Assembly (NCBI GenBank): GCA_015256945.1
Contig: JABZLB010000048.1
Location: 1-10,736 of the forward strand
DNA length: 10,736 bases
Direction of reading: 5' to 3'
From: Prevotellaceae bacterium
Lineage (GTDB): Bacteria > Bacteroidota > Bacteroidia > Bacteroidales > Bacteroidaceae
Every line of letters starts with the position of its first letter. Position 1 is the first letter of the stretch. This document shows, one piece after another, positions 1 to 7,790 of the stretch. Under the pieces are notes generated by a model, which was not told the DNA's origin, did no database searches, and was given only the letters and a program-made list of their open reading frames with translations. The position numbers and the translations under genes were made by a program.

Positions 1-2
1 AT

Positions 3-1952
3 GGGGTAAATACGCCTACTGGATGCGTTGCCACTGCTACTGCACAGCTGATGTATTATCATAAGTGGCCCAAGGTGCGCCCAGCTGCCTACATTAATTC
101 TGAAGGTTCGGAAGCGCAAAAAAGTGTAGACTATCTGTGGAAAGACATGCGAGATAGAGCAAAAGACATGAGCACGAGAGGTGGAGATGCCGTAGGTGTG
201 CTGATGCGAGATGTTGGGAAGGCCGTTCATATGCATTACTATTATAAAGGAAGCAACTCTAATCTGCACTATGCTATGGAGGCTTTGCGCAATAATTTCG
301 GTTATTCGGTGCGTCACCTTTATAAAGACTATATGCTTGCGGGAACTTTTCATGAAGCTCTTCTCAATGAACTTGCCGAGGGATATCCTGTTCTGATCTG
401 TGGAGGTTCACATGTTTTCGTGTTAGATGGATACGACAGACGTGGATTCGTACACGTTAATTGGGGCTGGGGTGGAGAGCACGATGGATACTTTGATATC
501 AATACTATTTATCTTAATGTTAGCGGATTTGGATTAAGAGAAGGTAAGTTTTATGAGGAAATAGAAGTTGTTTTCGCGCATCCCAAAGATGGAAATCATC
601 AAGAGTTTGCAGCCACGCGAGAAGTAGAAACAAGAAGCGCACATGCTTTTACAATAACAGAAAAAGACGTAGAGCGCGGTACGGTATTAAATGCCACAAT
701 AGAAAAAATAGGTAGCAATAGCCCTATCAATGGCGATCTCGGCCGTTTTACAGGAAAAATAGCGTTAGGCCTTTACAATGATAAAGGAGAACGGGTGAAA
801 CTTTTCAACTCCTTTCAAACAGGAATAGAGCTTAATAGCATCTTCGCAACGACTACAATTAATTTCAATAACATCGATTTTACAGGGCTTTCCAATGGAA
901 CTTACACGCTCAAACCACTTTCTAACGAGTTAGTTGAGCGCCCTTCCACTTATTCTGGTTGGCAGGCAATAGCTTACGCAAACACGCAAACCGTAGAACT
1001 AACAAGCGATAGGATTAAGGTAAAAGACATTGCTACTCGCGTTCCTCTTACGTTAGTGCGAAAGCCAGAGGTGCTTGCCCCACTCTATCAAGGGAGTGGC
1101 GAGCAGGGCACAATAGGTATAGTTGTATGCAATGATGGCTGGCAAGATATTCGTGGAAATCTTGTTGTAGAGTTTGAAGGGAAAGAAAATGGTATTAAAT
1201 ATACCGCTCCTAATCAAGAATTTGTGTGTGCTCAACGGCTCGAAACGACACCGATGCGCGCTTCTGTTTTAACATCTTATTCTACAAATGGCAACAGCAA
1301 CGCCATGCTTGCAGGCCGTTATACCGTTAATTTCTTCATTTCTCTAGATAAGGGAGATAAAACTTTTGAAAAGATACCTATCACAACGGATACACCAATA
1401 GAGGTTGATGTGCTACCCAATACGGCACCATACAAGCTCAGTATCAATGGTATTGATTTCCTTGCCAATGGAAAAGCCACAAGCCTACAAGTGTTTAATA
1501 TGAACGAAACACAAAAGTTAGGACTGATGGTAATTGCAGAATTACGTGGAGGAAAAGCATATTCTGGTCCGCTACGTTATCGTGCAATGGACATTGATAA
1601 TGGAGAATTTATTGAACTTGGTTCAAAATCGTTTGTATCATTTCAACCTTTCAACTACATATACCCTAAGAAAACGCTTGTTGAGTTCCCACTTAATCGT
1701 CTGAAAGCTGGGCATACTTACGAGGTACATGTAGAAATAGAGAGAGATGGACAGCGAGTAGATGTATGGAATAACATCACTCCTCGTGTGCAGTTTGCTG
1801 TTGCAGCACCTGTGAGTACAGATATTTCTACGATAGAAAAAGCATCTAAAACTTCTGTTGTTTATAATCTACAAGGAATTCGCATAGCTACCCCTATCGA
1901 CCAATTACCTAAAGGGATTTATATCATTAACGGACAGAAAGTGAAGAAATAA
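3..1952 (+). CDS. C10 family cysteine protease (streptopain/interpain-like) with T9SS-type tail, 5' partial
   Basis: Secreted papain-like endopeptidase of MEROPS family C10 (relatives: streptopain SpeB, interpain A, PrtT). The frame is open from nt 3, before the first in-window Met at 51, and those first codons read TPTGCVATATAQLMYYHKWP, the family signature around the catalytic Cys (codon 24-26). The catalytic His is in GGSHVFVLDGYD (codon 411-413), followed by HVNWGWGGEHDGYF, which carries the Asn and Trp that support the active site. The dyad is therefore intact. The signal peptide and pro-domain lie off the left edge. The catalytic domain ends near nt 590. About 1.2 kb of beta-rich, probably Ig-like sequence follows, then a C-terminal block with NLQGIRI and LPKGIYIINGQ, typical of T9SS type A sorting domains, so export to the surface or medium is likely. 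The next gene starts 97 bp downstream and no clear terminator or promoter lies between. Family is near certain; substrate is unknown. Confidence 0.93.
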   Translation, partial: GVNTPTGCVATATAQLMYYHKWPKVRPAAYINSEGSEAQKSVDYLWKDMRDRAKDMSTRGGDAVGVLMRDVGKAVHMHYYYKGSNSNLHYAMEALRNNFGYSVRHLYKDYMLAGTFHEALLNELAEGYPVLICGGSHVFVLDGYDRRGFVHVNWGWGGEHDGYFDINTIYLNVSGFGLREGKFYEEIEVVFAHPKDGNHQEFAATREVETRSAHAFTITEKDVERGTVLNATIEKIGSNSPINGDLGRFTGKIALGLYNDKGERVKLFNSFQTGIELNSIFATTTINFNNIDFTGLSNGTYTLKPLSNELVERPSTYSGWQAIAYANTQTVELTSDRIKVKDIATRVPLTLVRKPEVLAPLYQGSGEQGTIGIVVCNDGWQDIRGNLVVEFEGKENGIKYTAPNQEFVCAQRLETTPMRASVLTSYSTNGNSNAMLAGRYTVNFFISLDKGDKTFEKIPITTDTPIEVDVLPNTAPYKLSINGIDFLANGKATSLQVFNMNETQKLGLMVIAELRGGKAYSGPLRYRAMDIDNGEFIELGSKSFVSFQPFNYIYPKKTLVEFPLNRLKAGHTYEVHVEIERDGQRVDVWNNITPRVQFAVAAPVSTDISTIEKASKTSVVYNLQGIRIATPIDQLPKGIYIINGQKVKK

Positions 1953-2049
1953 TGATTTGGCATATTGGCGTATTAGTAGTTTCATCTATCTTACATTGAT
2001 GCCATTTCTCATTGTTTGTATATTATAACAAATGCTCTATAACAATAAT

Positions 2050-2541
2050 ATGAATAAAATACTTCTATCCCTTTGCTTATTACTGATTAGTTTGGGAAGT
2101 TATTCACAAGGAAAATTGCCTAAAATAACTCTTAAAGATATTAACGGTAAAACCGTGCAGATTGATACCTTATCTAATAATGGGAAACCCTTTATGGTTG
2201 CTTTTTTTGCAACTTGGTGTAAACCTTGTAATCGAGAACTCAAGGCTATTGACGAAGTTTACGATGAATGGCAGAAAGAGACTGGTGTACGGCTCATTGC
2301 TGTATCCATAGATCAGGCACAGAATATGAATAAAGTGAAACCTTTTGTTGACCAAAACGGCTGGCGCTATGATGTGCTACTTGATCCCAATAGCGAATTA
2401 TGTCGTGCATTTGGTATTCAAATGATTCCCTACATGATATTACTTGACGGGCGCAGAAACATTGTTTATAAACACAATGGCTATACTGATGGCGCAGAAA
2501 TAGAGCTTTACGAAAAGATTAAAGAAATAGCAAGCAAGTAG
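2050..2541 (+). CDS. TlpA-like periplasmic thiol-disulfide oxidoreductase
   Basis: Thioredoxin-fold protein of the TlpA/ResA/AhpC-TSA type, expected to reduce or exchange disulfides in the periplasm. The first 20 or so residues (MNKILLSLCLLLISLGSYSQ) form a signal peptide cut near SYSQ-G; there is no lipobox. The active site is ATWCKPCNRE with Cys57 and Cys60, and the cis-proline loop is IQMIPYMILLDG with Pro127. The 164-aa length fits a single TlpA domain. An ATG at 2032 would add MLYNNN; I prefer 2050 because it gives a normal signal peptide with a Lys right after the start. It is the first gene of a close row, with only 4 bp to the beta-barrel gene downstream, so co-expression is likely. 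No full TAnnTTTG promoter was found in front, so read-through from the protease gene is possible. The partner protein and in vivo direction (reductase or oxidase) cannot be read from sequence. Confidence 0.88.
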   Translation: MNKILLSLCLLLISLGSYSQGKLPKITLKDINGKTVQIDTLSNNGKPFMVAFFATWCKPCNRELKAIDEVYDEWQKETGVRLIAVSIDQAQNMNKVKPFVDQNGWRYDVLLDPNSELCRAFGIQMIPYMILLDGRRNIVYKHNGYTDGAEIELYEKIKEIASK

Positions 2542-2545
2542 CCGT

Positions 2546-4177
2546 ATGAAAAAATGGATAATGCTTGGTTTACTTGTCGGTATAACAAACCCGCGGATTG
2601 GTGCACAAGAGACCTCGGATAAAGTACACCTCTCTGGTGCACTTCAGAGCGATATTCTTATACCAGAAAAAGACCCAACGATAGGAGCAAACACGCGTGA
2701 CGGTTATATTCTGACAAATACTTATCTTGATCTAAAAGCCACAAGTCATTACATTGAAGCTGGTGCAAGGCTGGAGTATCTGAAATATCCACTTCCTGGA
2801 TTTGAGAATGATTTTAAAGGCTGGGGAGTTCCTTATGCTTATATAAAAGGTCGCTATAAGAATGCGGAATTGACATTGGGCAGTTTTTATGAGCAATTTG
2901 GGTCAGGCTTTATCCTTCGTGCTTATGAAGAGCGTAGCCTTGGCATTGACAATTCGTTACAAGGTGCACATTTTTCTTATCGTCCATTAGACGGTGTTGC
3001 GTTGAAAATAATCACAGGGCGCCAACGTAGATATTGGAAACACAACAATAGTTGGCTGACAGGAGGCGACGTTGAGTTAAATATTGACGAGTGGTTCAAA
3101 GGATTACAGAAGCGGAAGACTTATGCAATGCTTGGTTTTTCATACATTAACAAGTATGAGAAAGAAGATATTATCATGACAGACCCTACACATCGACTCC
3201 GCCTTCCTCGTTATGTTAATGCGTTTGATATTCGTTTACGCATGCAACATCGCTCGTTAAATATACTGGCTGAAATGGCCATGAAAACGCAAGACCCTTC
3301 TGCTGATAATGGCTATATTTATCGAAACGGCTATGTTGCAATGCTTTCGGGTTCATATTCTAAACGCGGAATGAGCCTGCTTCTACAAGCTAAACGTAGC
3401 ACAAACATGGCATTTCGAAGTGCAAGAGGAATGGAAAGCACCTCTTCATTTGTCAATCACATGCCTGCTTTCACCATAGAACACACCTATACTTTGCCCG
3501 CCCTTTATCCCTATGCTACGCGCCCTGACGGCGAGTGGGCTTATCAGGCAGCTGGAGCATACACTTTTCCTAAAGGCTCTATGCTGGGAGGCAAATATGG
3601 AACAATGGTGAAAATAAACTTTTCACATGTTCATTCTGTGCAAAAAAAAGTGACAGGTGGTATGGGAACTGATGGCTACGAAAGTTCATTTTGGGCTTGG
3701 GGACCATCGACATATTACCAAGATATTGATGTGCAGTTAGAGAAACGTCTTAGCAAAGACACAAAACTCAACTTCATGTACATGAACCAACGATACAATC
3801 AAACCCTGATCGAAGGACATGGAGGTATGTTAAACTCACATATAGTGGTGGCTGACCTGAAACAAAAGCTGGCACGCAAAACAACATTGCGCGTTGAAGG
3901 ACAGTATCTTTTTTCGAAAGATGGTGACAAGGATTGGGCTTTCGCTCTGGCAGAACTGTCGCTGGCTCCACGTTGGATGTTTACTTTGAGTGACCTTTAC
4001 AACCTTGGGAACACTCGTGTACACTATTATCAAGGCTATGTAACATACAGCGACGGAGCACATCGATTACAAATGGGCTATGGACGAACGCGTGCTGGGT
4101 TCAACTGTTCGGGAGGCGTGTGTCGATATATTCCTGCAACCAAAGGTCTATCACTTTCTTATAATTATAATTTCTGA
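2546..4177 (+). CDS. DUF6029-type outer-membrane beta-barrel protein
   Basis: Predicted outer-membrane protein of 543 aa. It has a signal peptide (MKKWIMLGLLVGITNPRIGAQ, cut near GAQ-E), many alternating aromatic/hydrophobic strands, and a terminal Phe in SLSYNYNF, the usual end of a barrel recognised by the BAM machinery. The segment from about residue 112 to 140, with SFYEQFGSGF followed by RAYEERSLGIDNSL, matches my memory of the Bacteroidota DUF6029 family, whose function is unknown. Near the C-terminus is NCSGGVCRYIPA, a Cys-x4-Cys pair that is unusual in a barrel and could form a disulfide. It starts 4 bp after the thioredoxin gene and ends 5 bp before the Omp28-type lipoprotein gene, which strongly suggests one transcript and a shared job. 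A porin or a binding platform for the thioredoxin-fold proteins are both possible; neither is shown by the sequence. The domain name comes from recall, not a search. Confidence 0.8.
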   Translation: MKKWIMLGLLVGITNPRIGAQETSDKVHLSGALQSDILIPEKDPTIGANTRDGYILTNTYLDLKATSHYIEAGARLEYLKYPLPGFENDFKGWGVPYAYIKGRYKNAELTLGSFYEQFGSGFILRAYEERSLGIDNSLQGAHFSYRPLDGVALKIITGRQRRYWKHNNSWLTGGDVELNIDEWFKGLQKRKTYAMLGFSYINKYEKEDIIMTDPTHRLRLPRYVNAFDIRLRMQHRSLNILAEMAMKTQDPSADNGYIYRNGYVAMLSGSYSKRGMSLLLQAKRSTNMAFRSARGMESTSSFVNHMPAFTIEHTYTLPALYPYATRPDGEWAYQAAGAYTFPKGSMLGGKYGTMVKINFSHVHSVQKKVTGGMGTDGYESSFWAWGPSTYYQDIDVQLEKRLSKDTKLNFMYMNQRYNQTLIEGHGGMLNSHIVVADLKQKLARKTTLRVEGQYLFSKDGDKDWAFALAELSLAPRWMFTLSDLYNLGNTRVHYYQGYVTYSDGAHRLQMGYGRTRAGFNCSGGVCRYIPATKGLSLSYNYNF

Positions 4178-4182
4178 TTAGA

Positions 4183-4971
4183 ATGAAACATATATATTTC
4201 CTTCTTTTGCTTGGTGTTACGCTTCTGGCAAGCTGCGACCCTATTGATTCTGACAAGCGCTTTGTAGAAATGCCGGCTGCAGCTATTCAAAGAAATGTAC
4301 TAATAGAAGACTTTACTGGGCAGCGTTGTATTTACTGTCCTGGAGCCACTGATGACATTACTAAGTTACAAGCTACCTATGGAGCTGACAAGCTTATTGC
4401 AGTTGCGATTCATGCTGGGCCGCTTGCCGTTAAACCAACACCTATTTCTGTAGGATTGCGTACGGATATAGGGGATACCTATTATGCCCATTGGGCGGTT
4501 CCAAATGTACCAAAAGCTATTATCAACCGTAGAGGAGGTATATTGGCTAAAAACGCATGGGCAGGTAAAATCTATGATGAATTTGCCCAGACTACAACGG
4601 TAAGTATAGAACTTAATTGCCAGTATAATGCTAACAACCATAGTATGGAAATAGAGACCCTTTTGAAAACTGTGAATACTGACGAAAAAGGACGACTACA
4701 ACTCTGGTTGGTTGAAGATGAGATCGTTGCACCACAGCTTTTTCCAAACAACAGGTTAGAAAAGAATTACATACATAACCACGTGCTACGAGCAGCAGTT
4801 AACGGAGAGTGGGGCAAAGAGCTGACACTATCGTTTAATCAGACCCGCAAAGACAAAACTACCTACACGCTGCCTAACGGCATATTGCCTGACAAAGCGT
4901 GGATAGTGGCATTCTTCTATAACGACAGCGGCGTGTTGCAGGCTGTTCGACAAAAAATTACCAACCCATAA
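4183..4971 (+). CDS. Omp28-related lipoprotein with thioredoxin-like CxxC
   Basis: Lipoprotein of 262 aa resembling the Omp28 family, named after a Porphyromonas gingivalis outer-membrane protein. The leader ends in a clear lipobox, LLASC, with Cys18 as the lipidated residue followed by Asp. After it, RNVLIEDFTGQRCIYCPGA places a thioredoxin-type CxxC at Cys49 and Cys52. The stretch AVPNVPKAIINRRGG (Pro107/Pro110) looks like the cis-Pro side of the same fold. The C-terminal half is beta-rich, with motifs such as LWLVEDEIVAPQ that are common in this family. The start 5 bp after the barrel gene points to translational coupling. It differs from the Omp28-type protein encoded further along the row in having a lipid anchor and no T9SS-like tail. 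Family role is poorly known; a thiol oxidoreductase or a protein binding redox partners at the outer membrane is an inference from the CxxC. Confidence 0.86.
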   Translation: MKHIYFLLLLGVTLLASCDPIDSDKRFVEMPAAAIQRNVLIEDFTGQRCIYCPGATDDITKLQATYGADKLIAVAIHAGPLAVKPTPISVGLRTDIGDTYYAHWAVPNVPKAIINRRGGILAKNAWAGKIYDEFAQTTTVSIELNCQYNANNHSMEIETLLKTVNTDEKGRLQLWLVEDEIVAPQLFPNNRLEKNYIHNHVLRAAVNGEWGKELTLSFNQTRKDKTTYTLPNGILPDKAWIVAFFYNDSGVLQAVRQKITNP

Positions 4972-4993
4972 ACAAATTATAATAATTAAAAAC

Positions 4994-5674
4994 ATGAAAT
5001 TACGATTACTTTGTATTTTAAGTTTGCTCATTTTTACTGTTATAGGCACACAGGCGCAAACAGTCACGGATAAGGTTATTTTTACTAACGCCGAAGGACA
5101 AGCGATTAGTTCTAATTCTATGCTTAACGTAAGCAAAGTTGAAGATGATCTTTTTTTTCCGGGACAAAAGATTATGCCAGCAAAATTATTCATTTCAAAC
5201 ATCTCGGGAAAAGCCCAGAAAGTAAGACTCTCATATACCATTACTGAAATGGAAGAGGGTCAGTTGAAGCTATGTGCATTTGAAGATTGTACATTTCAAA
5301 CAACAACAGGCAATTACCATTTTGAACAAAAGGAGATGAACATTGCTGAAAAAACAGAACTATCTATCGAGCGTGAGTTCCTCACAAAAGGGCATTGCAA
5401 GGTTACACTACAACTTATTATCAGTGAAGATACCAACGATGGCACAACGATAGATAAGAATGGACCACAGATTACCATAAACTTTACGCCCGAGAGTACA
5501 GGCATTACTTCTTCCGCAATACATACTGGTAACACTTACGATGTTTTCGACGCTAATGGTGTATTGCTCTACAAACAGCTTACTACCCTGAAAAAACTCT
5601 CAAAAGGTATTTATATTGTTAAGTGCAGAGATAAGCAAGGTACAGTTTCCACAAAGAAATATACGATTTATTAA
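4994..5674 (+). CDS. Small secreted protein with T9SS-type sorting tail, function unknown
   Basis: I do not recognise the main domain. The 226-aa product has a signal peptide (MKLRLLCILSLLIFTVIGTQAQ, cut near AQA/AQ-T). A beta-rich body of about 140 residues reads like an Ig- or fibronectin-like sandwich (for example KLFISNISGKAQKVRLSYTI). The C-terminal block contains YDVFDANGVLLYK, then LSKGIYIVKC and a basic end (STKKYTIY), which matches T9SS type A sorting domains. It carries Cys94 and Cys99 (LCAFEDCTF) and two more Cys in GHCKV and VKCRD, so it could be a client or partner of the neighbouring thiol proteins. Gaps are 22 bp upstream and 30 bp downstream, consistent with the same operon. 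Because a C10 protease is nearby, a protease inhibitor was considered, but nothing recognisable supports it. Confidence 0.78.
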   Translation: MKLRLLCILSLLIFTVIGTQAQTVTDKVIFTNAEGQAISSNSMLNVSKVEDDLFFPGQKIMPAKLFISNISGKAQKVRLSYTITEMEEGQLKLCAFEDCTFQTTTGNYHFEQKEMNIAEKTELSIEREFLTKGHCKVTLQLIISEDTNDGTTIDKNGPQITINFTPESTGITSSAIHTGNTYDVFDANGVLLYKQLTTLKKLSKGIYIVKCRDKQGTVSTKKYTIY

Positions 5675-5704
5675 TTCGTACACAAAAACAAAACACGATT
5701 CAAT

Positions 5705-7018
5705 ATGATTAAAAGAATATATATTCTGTTACTCGCCGTCGTTGCTACATTCTGCTGTTCAAACCGTCTTTATGCCGAATATTATAGCCTCGCACCTTCT
5801 GCTGGAAGCAAGGTATATGTACCCATCAACGCCAGTAGTGGCAAGGGAAAACTGTCCGTAATGAACTATGGTAATAGCATAGTTCTCAACTTTGAATATA
5901 AGCTATCTTTCCAAGGAACAGTTCTATTGGAGAAAAAATATATCCTGAAAGAGCCACTCCGTCACATGGATGTGGCAACCGTTGAAATAGATGTGCCGCC
6001 CCATAACCAGCTTTCGGAAACAGAATTGCAAGTAGAAATTACGAAAGTTAATGGCGAAGTTAACAGAGCTACTATCCCATATGCCACCATTCCAAGAGTT
6101 ACAGTTACGCAAGTTCCTCACAGAAGAGTTGTCGTTGAAGAATATACAGGTATGTGGTGTCAATACTGTCCACGCGGCATTGCTCTCATGGAGAATCTGG
6201 AAAATAAATATACTGATGATTTCATTGGTATTGCCATTCATATATCAGACCCTTTAGTCTGTTCTGACTATGCCTGGAAAGCTTCAGAAATAAGAAGCTA
6301 CCCGACGCTCCAAATGAATAGAAGCAAATTGCTTACATATTATACTGCCATAAACGAGTTTGAAGAAGAGCGGGCAATGGGTGCCGATATGGACGTTGAT
6401 GTATCAGCCCAATGGGATAGCAATAAAGAAAAAATTACCATAACTCCTCATGTTACATTTCGTGTTTCTCCTAAAAATACAACATACGCTTTGGCCTATG
6501 TGCTTACCGAAGACAGAATGAGTAATCCCTCATGGGCGCAAAACAACAACTTCTCTGGAAAGATTAGTTTACGCGGTATTTCCGAAGAGCTAGACAAATT
6601 TATAGATTTACCATCGGTAATTACGAACCTTCCCAACAACTTTACAGCCATAGCAGCGAAAGGAGTTTATACTCCATCCGTTGAAGACTATATTAAGACT
6701 CCGATTGAAATAGATAAAGAACAAAGTTTCAAACAGGTGTTTGATATTTCCCGTAATAAACTGTTACAAGATAAATCGAAGCTGAAAGTTTGCGCGCTGC
6801 TGATTAATCTGAACACAAAGAAAATTGAAAATGCAGCCAAATGCAGTATATCCGATGCAGCTCCAACAGGCATATCCTCCCTGTCAGAAGAACAGAGTAA
6901 TGCAGTCGAAATTGCACGTTATACACTCGAGGGCCACCGTATTTATACTCCACAAAAAGGGATTAACATTGTGAAATATAGCAATGGGCGCATGTATAAG
7001 GAAATTGTAACACGCTGA
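5705..7018 (+). CDS. Omp28-related protein with thioredoxin-like CxxC and T9SS-type tail
   Basis: A 437-aa secreted protein. The leader MIKRIYILLLAVVATFCC...LYA-EYY looks like a signal peptidase I site; the CC pair has Phe before it and does not make a good lipobox. Residues 25 to about 140 form an extra beta-rich N-terminal domain that the Omp28-type lipoprotein two genes upstream lacks. Then RRVVVEEYTGMWCQYCPRG gives a thioredoxin-like CxxC at Cys152 and Cys155, with a probable cis-Pro at Pro200 (IRSYPTLQMNR). A beta-rich half follows, including YALAYVLTEDRM, typical of Omp28-like proteins. The C-terminal block IARYTLEGHRIYTPQKGINI resembles T9SS type A tails, so this oxidoreductase-like protein is probably exported through the outer membrane. 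It is the last gene of the row; about 1.1 kb without a clear gene follows. Substrate and redox direction are unknown. Confidence 0.84.
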   Translation: MIKRIYILLLAVVATFCCSNRLYAEYYSLAPSAGSKVYVPINASSGKGKLSVMNYGNSIVLNFEYKLSFQGTVLLEKKYILKEPLRHMDVATVEIDVPPHNQLSETELQVEITKVNGEVNRATIPYATIPRVTVTQVPHRRVVVEEYTGMWCQYCPRGIALMENLENKYTDDFIGIAIHISDPLVCSDYAWKASEIRSYPTLQMNRSKLLTYYTAINEFEEERAMGADMDVDVSAQWDSNKEKITITPHVTFRVSPKNTTYALAYVLTEDRMSNPSWAQNNNFSGKISLRGISEELDKFIDLPSVITNLPNNFTAIAAKGVYTPSVEDYIKTPIEIDKEQSFKQVFDISRNKLLQDKSKLKVCALLINLNTKKIENAAKCSISDAAPTGISSLSEEQSNAVEIARYTLEGHRIYTPQKGINIVKYSNGRMYKEIVTR

Positions 7019-7276
7019 AACAGGAAAACAGACAAAGAAGAATTTCCATCAATTCCCTTCATTAATTGGCAGAAGTGTGCAAGATAAGTTTGGTATAGCA
7101 GCGTAGGCATATAGAGGAAATAGTCTGTTTACGTAACATTCGTGGAGACGTAACAACTTCGAGCATAAGAATTTCTCCGTAGAGGGAAATTTAAAATTTA
7201 CGATTATCCTGTTCAATTATTGAGAGAAGATTTCTGCAAATAGACGTCAATGACGACCCTTCGGGTAAATACATCA

Positions 7277-7303
7277 ATACAAGCCAAGAATATTGGCTTG
7301 TAT
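7277..7303. repeat. Perfect 11-bp inverted repeat (hairpin)
   Basis: ATACAAGCCAA (7277-7287) and TTGGCTTGTAT (7293-7303) are perfect reverse complements around a 5-nt loop GAATA. No T-run follows on the plus strand, so it is not a classic intrinsic terminator; it could be a protein-binding site, an RNA structure in the 3' untranslated region of the upstream operon, or part of a small mobile repeat. Confidence 0.75.
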
Positions 7304-7585
7304 AGCTTATGCAAATGGGTCTCATATATTTGCAGAGAAAATTGATCTTAAAAAGGAATATGAATATTAGCTGACGCCCAAAGCTTTTAGCATATTCCCA
7401 CAAAAATGTATATATATGGTACTTGCTGAAATACGTATCTGCAAATATTGTTTGACAATATCTACTTTATTGTAATTGTCTTTACTATTTATTGGTCTTG
7501 AACTCTGTTTGTTTTTCATGTGTTTTTTATAGATATTGAAACACGTTTTCAATTATACTGTCGGTACCATTATTTGTAAAAACAA

Positions 7586-7593
7586 TATCTTTG
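7586..7593 (+). promoter_or_regulatory. TATCTTTG, Bacteroidota-type -7 box with no gene after it
   Basis: Exact match to the TAnnTTTG -7 element of Bacteroidota promoters. No good TTTG/TTG -33 element lies at the usual 19-23 bp upstream (the nearest TTTG, at 7573-7576, is only 9 bp away). No credible coding sequence begins downstream, so if real it would drive an untranslated RNA. Confidence 0.25.
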
Positions 7594-7723
7594 TCTCTTC
7601 TATTTGAAAGTTCTATAAACATAACTGAGAAGGAAGAGGTATTGTTCTTAATCTGAATATTATACATTGTATACCGGGCTCTTTCGATAATTATTACGAT
7701 TCATGGCTAAATACAACTCCTTA

Positions 7724-7746
7724 CCGACAATTTGTCGGCCGTTTTT
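7724..7746 (+). terminator. Terminator-like hairpin
   Basis: CCGACA (7724-7729) pairs with TGTCGG (7733-7738) over a 3-nt loop ATT, and the sequence then runs CCGTTTTT (7739-7746). A short GC-containing stem followed by five T is the shape of an intrinsic terminator, though the stem is only 6 bp and two C and a G come before the T-run. It lies about 700 bp from the end of the nearest upstream gene. Confidence 0.4.
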
Positions 7747-7790
7747 GCATGTAGTTGTAGCATGATATACCGCAAATGCTGAAGATATGG

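Noticed and set aside
2032..2049. Earlier ATG for the TlpA-like gene, adding MLYNNN
   Set aside because: The start at 2050 gives a standard signal peptide; the earlier one adds polar residues before it with no better ribosome-binding site.
4828..5241. 137-codon minus-strand frame across two genes of the redox row
   Set aside because: It is antisense to two well-supported genes and its product has no recognisable domain.
4994..5674. C10 protease inhibitor (Bfi/Spi-like) encoded next to the protease
   Set aside because: The protein is longer than such inhibitors, has a T9SS-like tail, and shows no recognisable pro-domain or inhibitor sequence.
5705..5785. Lipoprotein signal at the CC pair of the larger Omp28-type protein
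   Set aside because: The residues before the first Cys are ATF, which do not fit a lipobox; a signal peptidase I site after LYA fits better.
5924..6241. 105-codon minus-strand frame inside the larger Omp28-type gene
   Set aside because: It is an antisense shadow with unordered composition and no motif.
7191..7552. Two minus-strand frames of about 60-70 codons in the spacer
   Set aside because: They overlap each other, have no recognisable domains and contain the hairpins described there; chance frames in AT-rich DNA are more likely.
7703..7765. 20-codon frame MAKYNSLPTICRP...
   Set aside because: It reads straight through the terminator-like hairpin and T-run, which explains its sequence better than coding does.
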